A stretch of 64,000 nt of DNA, from assembly GCA_029721435.1 (NCBI GenBank), contig CM056583.1, positions 57,440,120-57,504,119 on the forward strand. Reading direction: 5' to 3'. This DNA is from Gymnothorax reevesii. Lineage: Eukaryota; Chordata; Actinopteri; Anguilliformes; Muraenidae. The notes beneath the pieces are model-generated. The model ran no database searches. It worked only from the letters and a program-made list of their open reading frames with translations, and was not told the origin of the DNA. Positions within the stretch are counted from its first letter, which is position 1. The number at the start of each line of letters is the position of its first letter. This document shows positions 43,641 through 55,330 of this stretch, in pieces. Both the position numbers and the translations under genes were made by a program.

Positions 43641-44159
43641 TTCAACACTGGATAAGCGTTTCAGCTGCTTCTCAAACCTGAAGCAGTTGCATCGATCAAG
43701 CGCTCGGAGCCACAAGCTGTAAGTAACCATATAATAGCAAATAATGTAAGTGAAGCTAACGTGTTACGGGTGGCTAGCAGGTCCGCTAAGGATAGTTAGC
43801 ACTAACAACTGGCCTCAAACGCAGGCTTTGTAAAATATCTGAAGATAAAGCCTGTACCGATCGCGACTGTCCTTGACTCACAGCCACAGAAGCTGTAAGT
43901 TGCTTTTACTGCATAAGCTAACCTGACGTGATAGCCAGTTGATTGTGGCTGGAGCACAGCGGCTAAAGTAGCCAAGTTACTGTTGCTAATGTTTGTGTCC
44001 TAAATATGCACGAGTAATATCAGGGTAAATTCTACAGAAGGTGTGTGAAAATAAACCTCATTTGAAGCTTTTTAATACATGTTTGTAATTTAGATGCTTA
44101 GTACAACTGTTCACAGTAACAGGACTTGCTGTCTGTAAAATCTGTTTTGCAAGGGTTTG

Positions 44160-45395
44160 TCTCTGTTGATATGACCACTCATTTGCCAGCTACTGCATGT
44201 GAGTTTGTTTCGTGCTAATTAAAAATGCTCCTGGTTAACTTATATGCAGTAATTCTGATTGGCATGCTAGTGTTACTTCGGTAAGCATCAATGTGGCAGT
44301 TTCATCATAAGGTTGCCCGATGGTAGCCACAATAGTTAGTGATCGCTTCACTTTACATCAGCCGGATACTTCAGAAATGTCTGAGCAAGCTCTCTGGTGC
44401 TACCATGACAACAATGCAAAACGCAGAAGCTCTACTGGTTTACAAATGATTTCTCTGCACTACCTTGACATAATTTTATCCCCCTTTAAAAATTGTTGTG
44501 GCTAATAAAAAGCCGAAAAAGGCAGAGATTAAATAGGTAATTCTTTCCTGCAGAAGTCATCAATTCGCTTGCTCCACATAAGCAACTTGTCCGCGCTAAT
44601 GGAACTTAGTCTGCAAAACCTGTATTATGTTCATAACATTACCGAGCTCTCTCTAGGTGTCGCGTACTACCCATAAAGTTGCTTTCACATCAGACACGAA
44701 ACAAATTTTTCGCGGGACAGATTAGCTACATTCAAAAGTCAATGCAAAGATGCGAATACAGGCGTTATTTGCGCGTTAAGCAGCTTTCACACCGAACGCG
44801 AAACAAATTTTTCACACGACAGATTACATTCAAAGTCATGACCGATTATCAGCTACTGCATGTTAGTTTGCGTGCTCTGCTAATTAAAAATGCTCCTGGT
44901 TAACTTATATGCAGCCATTCTGATGGGTATGCTTGTGTTACGGTAAGCATCAATGTGACAGTTTCATCATATGGTTGCCTGATTGTAGCCACTACAGTTG
45001 AAGCTAAATGGAGAGGTGCAGTATGTGTCTGCCGAGTTGGGCTGCAGTTGGACCAGCCGAAGATTTTGCAAAGCTTGAGTGCGTTTTTGGGTACTTAGGA
45101 AATGATCTCTTTACTTATCCATGACTGGAGTCAGCCTAATACATCTTCAATGTCTGGGCAAGCTCTATGATGCTACTGGTGAAAGCAATAGGGAAGCGCT
45201 CAGGCTATAAAGTGTCCTGTATGACAAACGATTAATTGCCGTCGATTAAATATTAAATTCTTTCCTGTAGAGGTGATCGATTCGCTAGCTCCACATAAGC
45301 AGCGGTTCACGCGGACGGAACTTACCGTCTAGAAAACCTGTATTATGTGCATGACATAACCGGAGCTCTATCTAGCTCTTGCGCACTCTCCATAA
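44160..45395. repeat. Tandem duplication, two diverged ~0.5-kb copies
   Basis: Copy 1 (about 44160-44680) and copy 2 (about 44840-45395) share blocks in the same order: 'gctaattaaaaatgctcctgg', 'gtaagcatcaatgtg', 'attaaat…ttctttcctg', 'gctccacataagca' and 'aaaacctgtattatgt'. Offset is about 660-690 bp. The copies are separated by a MITE-like 'cgaaacaaatttttc' piece. Confidence 0.75.
44683..44840. repeat. Two 'gctttcacac…cgaaacaaattttt' MITE units
   Basis: Adjacent units at about 44683-44760 and 44780-44840, each with 'cgaaacaaatttttc', 'gacagatta' and 'acattcaaa'. Related pieces occur at 54646-54715 (reverse) and 55273-55330. Confidence 0.65.
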
Positions 45396-46199
45396 CTCTC
45401 CCATTTTCCACGAGGAAAAGCTGATCATTCCGAAGCAATAAGTATACCATTACTACGGGCAATTTCCGAAAAGGCCGTTTAGCTTGGAGCTTTCGCCCCT
45501 CCATCATATACCAGCGCGGAAGCTGTTCGTTTCTCCACGCTAACAATACACCACAGCTATGCGCATGTACCAGCAGGTCCTAATACACATCGAAGCAGTC
45601 CATAAGCTGTTGGTCCACTTTTAGCGGCTCCTCACTGTCCATGTTTCCCTCTAAACTCAGACCCACCAGATTTCTACGGTCTCCGGTCTACACTTGGGCA
45701 CGTCGACCCGTTCTACAAATGTGTCTGTATGTTGTGGATTCTAGCTTTCCCTGCATCCTTGCTAGTAGAAGAACCGCTGCACTCACCGGTAGAAAACTGT
45801 AGCCGATAGCAAAGTTGAGCTTGCGCTGCCAGATTTTCGCACTGCTTCCTCCACTTTCGCCGCTGTGTTTATAAGAACAAGTTCATTTCATTAGATTTAT
45901 ATTCAAATATAACGTTAGATTGCGGAATTTGCCCGCCGCTTTGTTATCAGATGGCGGGGTGACTCTCATTTCATTCTGGGGAAGTAGACTCTATGGCAGA
46001 CTCGGAAAACTGCATTCTGCAGCCTCTTCTGGCCCAACTCCCTCTTCCCGCCCTCCACAGAGCTGGCCAGTCAGAAGAAAGTGGGCACACTGGGAGTGGG
46101 GGCCATAGCGGAAGAGCCACCCCGATGAGGCGTTTCAGACAGAGACTACAATAAAACTACAAATGGGGTTTTTTTGAGGATGGCAGTATGAGTGAAATA

Positions 46200-47817
46200 C
46201 AGCACCCTCAATAATTATTGGCACCCCTGGTTTAGACGTGTTAAAAGCCTTAAAATAAATTCAATTGTTATTGCAGAAGCATACTCTCACACTGAAAATT
46301 GTAGAAAAATGTAACCTTCAACTCAAGTGAATTTTAAGGGGGGAAAAAAATCCCTGACTAAGAAATAATTATTTTTCATAAAATCACCTGTTTCATAATT
46401 ATTGGCACCCCAAACAATTCCTTGGAATGAAATGTAATTGAAGTATTTTTGTCACTTCTACAGTAGTTTAAAAAGTTGATCAGAGTATCTGAGAATGTTT
46501 AATTAGTAATTCATCACTTCCTGTTTCCCTGGGGTCTAAATATGACGTGACACGGAGGCCATTTCTCTTATCCACTCTTCAACATAGGAAAGACAAAGGA
46601 ACACACCATTCAAGTTAGGCAGATGTGTGTCGACCTTCACAAGTCAGGCAATGGCTACAAGAAAATAGCCACTCGCCTGCACCTGCCCATATCTACTGTC
46701 AGAGGAATTATTAAGAAGTTTAAAACAACTGGAACAGTGGTAAACAAGCCTGGAAGAGGACGCAAGGTTATTTTGCTACCACGCACAGTGAGGAGGATGG
46801 TAAGAGAAAGAAAAAGTTTTCCAAAGCTCACTGTTAAAGAATTGCAACAAATGGTAGCATCTTGGGGTCACAAAGTCTCCAAAACAATCATCAGGTGCTA
46901 TCTACATGCCAACAAGCTGTTTGGGTGGCATGCACGGAAAAAACCTTTTCTCACTCACAATCATGAACGCAAACGTCTGGAGTTCAATAAGTGGTACTGG
47001 GACTTCAACTGGGACTGTGTGCTTTGGTCAGATGAGACCAAGATAGAGCTTTTTGGCATGAGACACTCTAAGTGGGTCTGGCAGAACACAAAAGATGAGT
47101 ATGCAGAAAAGCATCTCATGCCCACTGTGAAGTATGGGGGAGGATCGGTGATGCTGTGGGCCTGTATCTCTTCCAGAGGCCCTGAGAACCTTGTTAGGGT
47201 GCATGGCATCATGAACGCTTTGAAATAACAGGACATTTTAAATCAAAATCTGGTGGCCTCTGCCCGAAAGCTGAAAATGGGTCATCACTCGGTCACTTTC
47301 AGCAAGGTAATGACCCTAAACATATGGCCAAATCTAAACAGAAATGGTTCACCAAACACAGAATCAAGCTCCTCCCAAGACCATCTCCGTCCCCAGACCT
47401 CAACCCCATTGAAAACCTGTGAAGAGGAGAGTGCAGAGGAGAGGACCCAGGTCGCTGGATGATTTAGAGAGATTGTGCAAAGAGGAATGGTTGAAGATCC
47501 TTCTTTCTGTTTTCTCACATCTTGTGAAACATTATAGGAGAAGATTAGGTGCTGTTTTGCTGGCAAAAGGGGGTTGTACAAAGTATTAACATCAGGGGTG
47601 CTAATAATTGTGGCACACATGATTTGATGTGAAAGAATTATTTCTTAATGTGGAATGCTTTTCCCACTGAATAAATGCACTTGAATTAAAGGTTGGATAT
47701 TTCTCTTTTTTTCATTGTGGTCCTATATTATTTAGATAGAAACTGAATTTATTAGAAGCCAAAGAACAAATCTTAACCCGGGGTGCCAATAATTATGGAG
47801 GGCGCTGTAAGTACCCT
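46200..47817 (+). mobile_element. Tc1-like transposon copy A, nested
   Basis: Inverted ends CAGCACCCTCAATAATTATT… (46200) and …AATTATGGAGGGCGCTG (47817), flanked by TA on both sides. Length 1,618 bp. It lies inside the THAP element. The transposase is readable on the + strand but has lost its start codon and carries stops and frameshifts. Confidence 0.93.
46584..47560 (+). pseudogene. Tc1 transposase pseudogene, copy A
   Basis: The expected ATG before GKTKEHTIQVRQMC is ATA here, so the longest frame starts at an internal Met (46623). Intact features: HTH 1 (SGNGYKKIATRLHLPISTVR), the GRGRK AT-hook-like linker, HTH 2 around ASWGHKVSKT, and the first catalytic block VLWSDETKIELFG near 47020. 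TAA at 47226-47228 follows 'MNALK'. A frameshift then hides the second Asp block (NDPKH, codons near 47305). The SPDLNPIEN block with the last catalytic residue is near 47390, followed by TGA. Confidence 0.9.
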
Positions 47818-47905
47818 TTTTTTACTTTGCACGATCAGGAGTACTCTAGGGGAGTCAAAGACCAAAATATAAACTTGGAAAAATTTCAAATTAGCTCCCC
47901 TTTAA

Positions 47906-49754
47906 AGGTTTTATGAAAAAAAAAGTATTGACTGGATATATCTGCACAGGACATTGAATTGTCAGGGGCTTAACTCGACTGAATGGTGAACAATGCATGA
48001 TGCAGGCAAAAACAAGCAAAAACGTTTCATAAAACAGATTCCAAAAAGAAAGAAACATCAGACATGTGAGCTTGATTTAAATCATTTACCAGAACACGGA
48101 GGAAATATTTAATCCATTCTTTGGGTAAGATGAGACTGAAGTGACTGAAGGTTCTTTTACAGGAAAAGAACTTATGAAGGATTTGATTCCTACGAGCTTC
48201 TGTAAGAGCTTGTGAAAAAACAAAACAAAACAAAAAAAAAAGACTAACATACAAACAATTGTGTGGTCAATTGAGCCACCTAGTGGCATGACAAGGTATC
48301 TTCATTAGAGCTGTGGGGCAACGAGAGGAGCAAAATGTAACGATTACTGGACTTAAGAAATATAATATCTTAAAGGATAAATTAATTCATGCAAAGGCAA
48401 CCAGTCCAAAACCCTGGCCTCTCAGTTTGAACACCACAGCTGTGTCAGTAACAGTTCACTTTCCAAGTACTGTCTGTGGGTTGTGATCAGTGATTGAGAA
48501 TGTTTTGCAGAAGAAATGAAGCCATCTATGAGTCCCATGAGACAGTGTTGAAGAACTTTCAAGGACACAGTAGTTATGAGGCTGTTTCAGACTTGGCTCG
48601 GGTATCTAAACTCTTTAGGGTCTAAAAAATAATCTGTCCCAGGAGAGTAATCAGTTCAGTGCAAAGAAATGTTAGAATTTAAAACTATCTTGAAAAATAG
48701 AATATTTTTGCCACTGTAAAGTCAGTTTTTAATTAATCTTGATGGGGATATTTGCTTTAGCAGGATCAACTAGCAGCAATACCTCCTGAAACCACTGAAG
48801 TTATCCTTGGTCCCCTGAACAGTTTTCTCCCAATCAGATGTGAAGGCAGCATAAAAAGGGAGAAAGGGAAGTATGAAAGCTCCCATTATTAAAGAGAACA
48901 CTCCCTCCAGTGTCTGTAGGTTTCTCTGTAGTGTACACTCACAAAGGGTGGGAACACTTCAGCTGGCTCAGTATTTTAGCTTTTTCGGGGCCTCCCACGG
49001 GAGACAGGAATGGCCAACGTGGCTATACACGGCCGTGTTTTGGTAGATCAGCCTCTTGAGCCCCAGATCTAAGCAAAACACCTGCCCAACCAATCAGCAC
49101 AAAGCCAACTACACCAGAAGCCAATCGACACTCAAATCCAACCACCGTTTCCTGAACCAGCCCGCTCAGTTGTTTATGTGACGATGAACCCCAGTTGAAG
49201 GTCAAAGTTTTTCTTGAAAATGTCAAGCAGCTCCAGCTCGCTCTTGCAGGATGTGCCGCAGTGGAGGCTGCAGATGGAGAGGGGCCAACCCTTCTGATGC
49301 CATCAAACCAGCACATGCTTGCAGTGCCCTGCCTTCATCATTGACTTGGCCACCCAGCATGCAGCCGAGTGGTACACCAGTGTAGTCTTTTCCCAAAAAA
49401 GGCCCCTCCCGCTGTCTGCGCCTCAGTCCGTGTACCTGCCATGATGATATTCCGTCAAACCTGCATCACCTGACAGATAAGGAGAAGGAAGAACAAGAAC
49501 TTATTAGAGCTTTGTGCCATCTAAACTCATGGGGTCTGCTGTATTGTCTGTGACAAGGACCAAAGACTCTTAGGCCAATTAATGACTCAACCTTGTCAAG
49601 AGTAATTTTCTTGGAATTCCCTCTGAAAAATTAGTGTTCTCCACCTCCCGCACTTTCAGTATCAAAGGTGATCATGACATCAGCATTGAATTGTTCGCTT
49701 CAGATTATTATCATCAAATTTTTGACGTGCCCTCAAGTGCAGAAATGCACTCAA
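47906..49754. other. Intergenic; one unassigned - strand open stretch
   Basis: On the - strand, 49316-49023 is open for 97 codons. An overlapping frame (about 49295-49180) reads WPLSICSLHCGTSC… and KNFDLQLGFIVT before TAA. I recognise neither and see no convincing splice sites, so this could be a retrocopy fragment or chance. The rest (48300-48990) is non-coding. Confidence 0.3.
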
Positions 49755-51221
49755 TGTCATGGTTCTGGTTTTGTGTTCATGTTTCATGTTCATGATTTTG
49801 TCTTTTCTTTGTTATTTTTGGTTATTGTATTCTCAGGTTTTCAGTTCATGCCATTTTAAGTTTCATTAGACTTGTCTCCCCTGTCTCGTGATCTAGTTTG
49901 TTCAGTCCGTCTCCCCAGTCTGTGTGCTCACCTGCTTCAGGTGATTTCAGTTGTTTCTGGTGTTTCATATTATTACTTCAATTCTCGTATTCTGCCTTCA
50001 CCTTCTTGATTACTAGCAAGACTAACATTTGTATTTTGTATCATAGTCTACTAACCCAACTAATCTTACTAACTCACTAATGAGCAGTCTAGTTAAATCT
50101 GTAAAGTCGTTCCGCTACTAATTATAACTAATTCAGTCTCAGCAATCGTCCTGTTCTAGTCTCCGCCTCTTGCTTGGCTTTCCCTGTCTCCCTCTGCGTT
50201 TCTGCAAGATCTCTTGCACGTGCTTAATTGCTTTCCTGTACTCATTGTCTGTGCACTTAGAACTCCCTGACCCTCTCGTCCGGCACTATATCGTTTTGCT
50301 CCCAATCGGATTCCTGGGCCAGCTGGCATTAACTGGGGGCGTTGCCCGGACTCTATTTAAGCTCCAGTTTTGCCTCGTGTCCTTTGCTAGAGTGTCAGTG
50401 TTATATTTGCACTTTAGCTGGTAAGGGCTTGAGATAGAGTTCTGTTTAGGACTTAGTTGCATATTTGAGGCTTTGTTAGAAAAGTAACTAGAAAAGTTAG
50501 CTTAGTTAGAAAAGGAATCTTTGTTTTATTTTTTCCGTTTTCTTTTTATATCTTCGAGCTTGCGTGTTTTCTACCTCGGATGGCGTCCAGGTCCGTTGGT
50601 AGCGCGAGTCTCGCATTTTTAGTCTGTTAGAGTCTCTCAGCTCTCAGCGGTTTTTTGCCTTTTAATTCTGGCCGCTACTTTTGGCGTCCAAATCTCAACA
50701 GCTATCGCCGATTCCCCCATGTGTGCCTCCCTTTGTAATAAGTTCTCATCCCATTCACCTGTTCCCTGCATAGCATGTGACTTCCCTTCCCTTCCTCACT
50801 GCTGTTCTGACTTCGTCAGAACGTTGATCAATATTTCTTTGTGCAGAGTCCCGTGTATGCCATTGATTATTGTTTCTACTTAACTGTTTCGTCCGACCAA
50901 GATTCTTGCCATTGCCCTGTTTGTATTGTTTTGCTTTCTGGATTTTGACCCATTTTTGTATGACCACATTTTCTGTGTTTGGATGCCCTGTGTATGACTC
51001 ACTGCTTTGGATTTCGTCTACGACTTTGCCTGCTGTCTATGTACCGTCACACCTCTGCTTTTTTGGTCCTGACCCTGGCCTGTCTAGTCGACTTTGTTTT
51101 TGGATTTCGTTTTGGGGCTTAGCAATTCTTGTGTCTATTGGTTCTGACCCGGCATTCATGAAAGGCATATGTTTTTTTGGATTTCCCTCTCTCGCGTGTG
51201 GTTCCTGAACTCAGCGTCACA
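49755..51221 (+). mobile_element. Solo LTR with a nested gypsy LTR fragment
   Basis: Starts TGTCATGGTTCTGG and ends GCGTCACA. Within it, 50270-50692 is a diverged copy of the chromovirus LTR at 11387-11826: 'tatcgttttgctccc', TATTTAAG, 'gctagagtgtcag' and 'ggtccgttggtagcgcgag' occur in the same order. The outer parts, rich in TTTTGG and CCTG, belong to another LTR family with the same termini. No gag or pol. Left flank CTCAA and right flank CTGAA could be a 5-bp target duplication with one change. Confidence 0.6.
50270..50692 (+). repeat. Diverged chromovirus LTR fragment
   Basis: Matches the LTR of the 11.4-16.2 kb element from 'ctctcgtccggcac' to 'ttttggcgtcca', keeping the TATA-like box and the self-priming start sequence GCTAGAGTGT. 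The first ~50 and last ~20 bp are missing. Confidence 0.8.
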
Positions 51222-51517
51222 CTGAAGTACAGAAATGCATCAAAAGCTGGCATTCAGAGTTTGATCACACTGTTTCGAGGGGGCGGGGGGTCATATTTGG
51301 GTTGTAAGCCAGCTGGCACAGCAGACCTGGGTGAGTTGAATCTCAGCCAAGGCAGGGTGCCACTGCGGGGCAGTTCGGCCATGTTGATGTTTAGTTTATG
51401 GGTAAGGACGATAGCCAGAAGCATGCATTCCTCAATCTCATCTGAAGCATTGCTCAGTATCAGGCCCTGTGGAAGCCACCATATAACTCACGCATATAAA
51501 TATGAAGTTATTCGAAA

Positions 51518-51557
<40 letters not shown>

Positions 51558-52922
51558 ACTGACATAAAAATGCAAAAAACACTCTGGCGCCTGGCAATAA
51601 ATTTTTGTTATTTATTTTTGTTTTGGCAAGGCACTTCAGCAAACTGAAATTAAGCTTGGTGTACTGGATTAAAATGTACATGTTCAGCTTTCATTAACAT
51701 TTGGGTATTTACAATCATATTGCATTAGGAATTAGAGACATTTTTACACACAGTGGCCTTCCATGTACAACGGGCCATGCTCTGCGGATATGCACAAAAG
51801 CACCAAATACACAAAAGTTGCGAAAGTGTTCCATCATTCATATGACCACCTTGAACACATTCAGACAGTAGGCTGCATGTTAGGGAGCAAATGAGGTGAG
51901 AGTGAAACTCTCAAATCTTGCAGAGTGTTAAGTGGGAAAGAGGGGGCAGAAGCGTCTCACTTCGTTTCCTGCCCCCAGATCCTCTGCAGACTAGTCCAGG
52001 TGAACGCCCTGCGCGATCTCAGGTAGAAGCTCCAGAGATGATAAACAGTTCAGCGCAGATGCTATAGGGTTAGCTGGGCTACCAGTCTCCAGCCAGTGGC
52101 TTCCAGGATGCAGCCAGGTGTAGCACAGACTTCAACAGCACTGAACTGCTTCAGAGGATGAGGAGGTTGATTGAGAGGACCGTGGTCCCAGTCCTGGACC
52201 TGGATCAGGGTTATAAGCTTGTGCCTAACAAACTGGAGAAGGAGCACAAACTTAGAATGGTAAACAAGAATACCCAGTCCTGGACCCTGATTGGGACTTG
52301 AAGCTTGTCCTTGAAAACTTAAATGGATGAACAGACTTGAGATAACTTGAACAGGGCTGTGGACCCTGATTAGGATTGGAAGCATGTTCAAACTAGGCTT
52401 ATGCTGTCGGAGGCGACGGCTGGGGGTATATCCCCGAACGCCCCCAATCCTCCAATTCCCCATTCCTTGAATAGACCTTGAATAGACTTTCATTTGAAAC
52501 TAATTTCAGGTCAATCGGTCAAAATGGTTCTGAAGATGTGGCCAAAATGGTAATTTTCCATCACAAAGCGCCACCTGGTGGCAAAATATTGAACCATACA
52601 GGTATGATGTCATCATGTGACACGTTGTGAGGTCATGACCTTGCACTATAGCAACCTTAATTTTTTTTTGAAGTTTATTTATTTCTGAATGGGGGTGTTT
52701 ACTGTGTTTATCACGCATTTTACTCATTGGTTTTGCCATGACCAGAAGCTGGCGTTGATATGACCCTGGAGAGAATGCACAAAGACTAGAGAGCGCACAG
52801 CCTAGTTGTTATTCTATGTCATTGTGTTGAACTTAAACCTGTGGAACTTCGGGCCTATATTCCTAAATTCTACCTGACTGAGTCAGTTTCCCCTGATGTG
52901 GACATTGATGGCCCAAGGTATA

Positions 52923-52959
<37 letters not shown>

Positions 52960-53790
52960 CAGGTATTATCATTCCTCTGCATTCTTGTTAATACCCATAC
53001 CTTCCTCCATGCCCACCGGGCAATCCACTCCTTCCGAGTTTCCAGGGTTCAAAAGTTACCTCTGAACTTGTTCTTTACATATCCTGTATCCTTAGCTATT
53101 GTCAATCACCCTCAACCCCCCCACCCCACCACCCCCCTCCCCCCCGCCAAAAAAAAACTGACTTGTGGAGAATTGACTGGAGCGCATGCATGCACAGTGG
53201 GGGTGCAGGTTAACATCTTGCTTCATCCTGAATTTCTCAGACTTGATGGTGAGAGGCCATTGTGCATGTCATTTCGCATCGCAGTTTGAAGCTGCAATTT
53301 GAAATCCTAGAATTCAAATGAATCAGATATCGTTTCTTAATTGGTTGCTTTGAATGTTTAGAGGGATTATTTGCCCTCTCAAGCCACATTATGTCAGAAA
53401 TATCTACAAGACACTAAGATTCCTGCAGTAAGAATCTAACCCCATCTCCTCCATGTTTGTTGTGAAATAGGATCGCCACTGGAGTGGCCTGACGATCCAA
53501 TGTTCTCTAAATTCTTCTGACATAACCAGGGCAGTATAGAAATATTTGTTTTGCGGTCAGTTATTTCCACTATTGAGGTTGAGTACACTGGTCGAGTAAT
53601 TTAATTAAGTAATTTTTTCCAGATTTAGAACATCTTCAGGAGTTGTAGCCTTGGACTCTCTCTCCTAATGTGTATGCGATCTACTGTAGATTTATAAAGT
53701 TTCAATTTGTATTGACAGTATTTCTTCTGCTTGTTGAACTTATGCATTTGGCACCGATGCACATGTGAAAATGATTCTACGGCAAAAATA
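51222..53790. other. Intergenic with two dinucleotide arrays
   Basis: A CA array at 51519-51556 and a GT array at 52926-52957. 'gcgccacctggtggcaaaat' at 52568-52587 is a short palindrome (CCACCTGGTGG) of a kind frequent in fish repeats. Frames at 51177-51647, 52062-52493 and 52927-53289 lack recognisable features. Confidence 0.4.
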
Positions 53791-54211
53791 TTAAAGCTAT
53801 AGTTGGTAATCCTCCTCAGAAACACTTTTTGTTATACTGGTTGAAATGGTCCATCTATCCTGAGAGTAGTCAATACATTATGTATTCAGAAAAAGGAAGG
53901 AAAAGAATCAGACCTCTGTGTCGGCTGCAGGACTGTAAAAACTCTGACAAATCCCTGCCATTCGGTCCGAATTCAAAGAATCAATCGGATGCCTTCTGCT
54001 GCCCATGCCATCCTCTGTCCCTCCGTCCTCCCCGCGTGCACGCTGATCACGTTTCACCGTTGCTGGAAATATTCAGCCAGTAGTTGTCGATAATACACCT
54101 TAAGCATTGAAATCGCCATTAAACTCCAAAAAAGAAGAAGAAGAAGGAAACTTTTTCGTAACTGAGAACTTTGCCAACTAGAGCAGGGACACTGTATACA
54201 CGTGTGATCAG

Positions 54212-54645
54212 TTGATTGCCCTGTGTAAGCCTGTGCTGTTGCCCGGAGACAGACCTCTGATCCCACAGGAGTTATGGAGGAGATGCCGGGGTTGCAGATC
54301 TGGTGTCAAGCGGAAGGAGAAAAGGAGAAGACAGAAGCCAGCGGTCTGGGCGATTATAATGAGAAACGTGAGGTCTAAGGGGGAACAAGACGGATGAGCG
54401 CGCGGCGCTGGTGAAGACCCAGAGGGAGTGAAGCCTTTTTTTACTTCAGTGAAACATGGCTAAACTCACTCAAGAAGGGAGGTGGGTTTGCGCTTTCTGT
54501 GAGTGAGAGGTGGTGTAATCCCGGACATGTGAGCGTGAAGAAGCGCCCCTGTACCCCGGACATTGAACTGCTTGCTGTGGAAATGCGCCTGTATTATTTA
54601 CCAAATGAGTTAACGTTCGCCGTTTACTTTTCTCCGTCAGCGTGT
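54212..54645 (+). pseudogene. LINE 5' region and endonuclease fragment
   Basis: Reads IPQELWRRCRGCRSGVKRKE…IIMRNVRS, the recognisable start of fish L2/Rex-type LINE ORFs before the endonuclease domain. After a shift it continues WLNSLKKGGGFALSVSERWC…SPDIELLAVEMRLYYLPNEL-like residues (P-D-I-E-L-L-A-V-E is visible). The N and ETW catalytic area is scrambled. No RT follows. Confidence 0.65.
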
Positions 54646-54715
54646 ATTCGCATCTTTGCATTGACTTTGAATGTAATTTGTCGTGCAAAAAATTTGTTCC
54701 GCGTCCGGACTGGTG
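54646..54715 (-). repeat. MITE unit, reverse copy
   Basis: The complement carries CGCGGAACAAATTTTTTGC, GACAAATTACATTCAAAGTC and 'aatgcaaagatgcgaata', matching the units at 44683-44840. Confidence 0.65.
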
Positions 54716-55272
54716 ACGTGGATGGAACTGGCACACTATTCTGCTGTTTAGTCTTGTAAATTAATTAATCAATCCTCAGATTGCTAATTAAGCAAAGTAA
54801 TAAGAGTTATCGTTTGTTTATTGGGGAGGATTCCGCCAACCCTAACTGACCTCGTTCAAGTTTGTCGGGGCGTGGCTTTGGACAGAGCACTGATGGGAGG
54901 GGGCGGAGGTTAGAGGAGGTGCCACTTTCAAATCTTGCCAGCTCTTCAACATTACCAACTATAGCTTTAAGGCAACGCTTTGAAAATGTGCACTTTTTTC
55001 AAGGGATTCTGAGCACCATAATTAATAACATGTGGACCACATAATAAAAATGTGAAAATGCATTTTATCTTAAGTACGGTCCCACCGTTATTGCTGGGCT
55101 AAAACGAAAACATGCACACAGCTTTTCAAACCCTTGCCAAAGGTGTCATGATCATGAGGACGGATGGTTCATGAGTTCCACTAGCATTCAAAATGTGTAG
55201 AAAATGCAAGATATGCCGACTGAAATATGTAAAATACTGCAGCTTTATAGTTATAGGTGGGAATGTTCCTTC

Positions 55273-55330
55273 AAGCCGCTTTCACACTGGACGCAAAAGA
55301 AATTTTTCACGTCCAGTGTGAAAGCAGCTT
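55273..55330. repeat. 58-bp hairpin, minimal MITE
   Basis: Left arm AAGCCGCTTTCACACTGGAC (G) at 55273-55293 pairs with 55310-55330 (20 of 21), with a 16-bp loop 'caaaagaaatttttca'. Same terminal sequence as the units at 44683 and 54646. Confidence 0.8.

Larger units (their letters stand above)
43058..47905 (+). mobile_element. Decayed Kolobok-like (THAP, TTAA) transposon
   Basis: TTAA (43058-43061) + AGGGGACCT at the left and AGCTCCCCT + TTAA (47902-47905) at the right form a 13-bp inverted pair with one mismatch. Inside lies a broken THAP-type zinc finger (43410-43640), a duplicated segment (44160-45395) and a nested Tc1 copy (46200-47817). TTAA targets together with a THAP-encoding frame are features of the Kolobok superfamily. 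Without the nested Tc1 the element is about 3.2 kb. The catalytic region is not recognisable, so superfamily assignment is inference. Confidence 0.55.
53791..54970. mobile_element. Element with 20-bp inverted ends TTAAAGCTATAGTTGGTAAT
   Basis: A perfect 20-bp inverted pair at 53791-53810 and 54951-54970 encloses 1.18 kb. If TTAA is the target duplication, this fits a piggyBac or Kolobok class element; TTA would suit Harbinger. The interior holds a LINE endonuclease fragment (54212-54645) and a MITE piece (54646-54715), so it is a composite. Confidence 0.75.
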
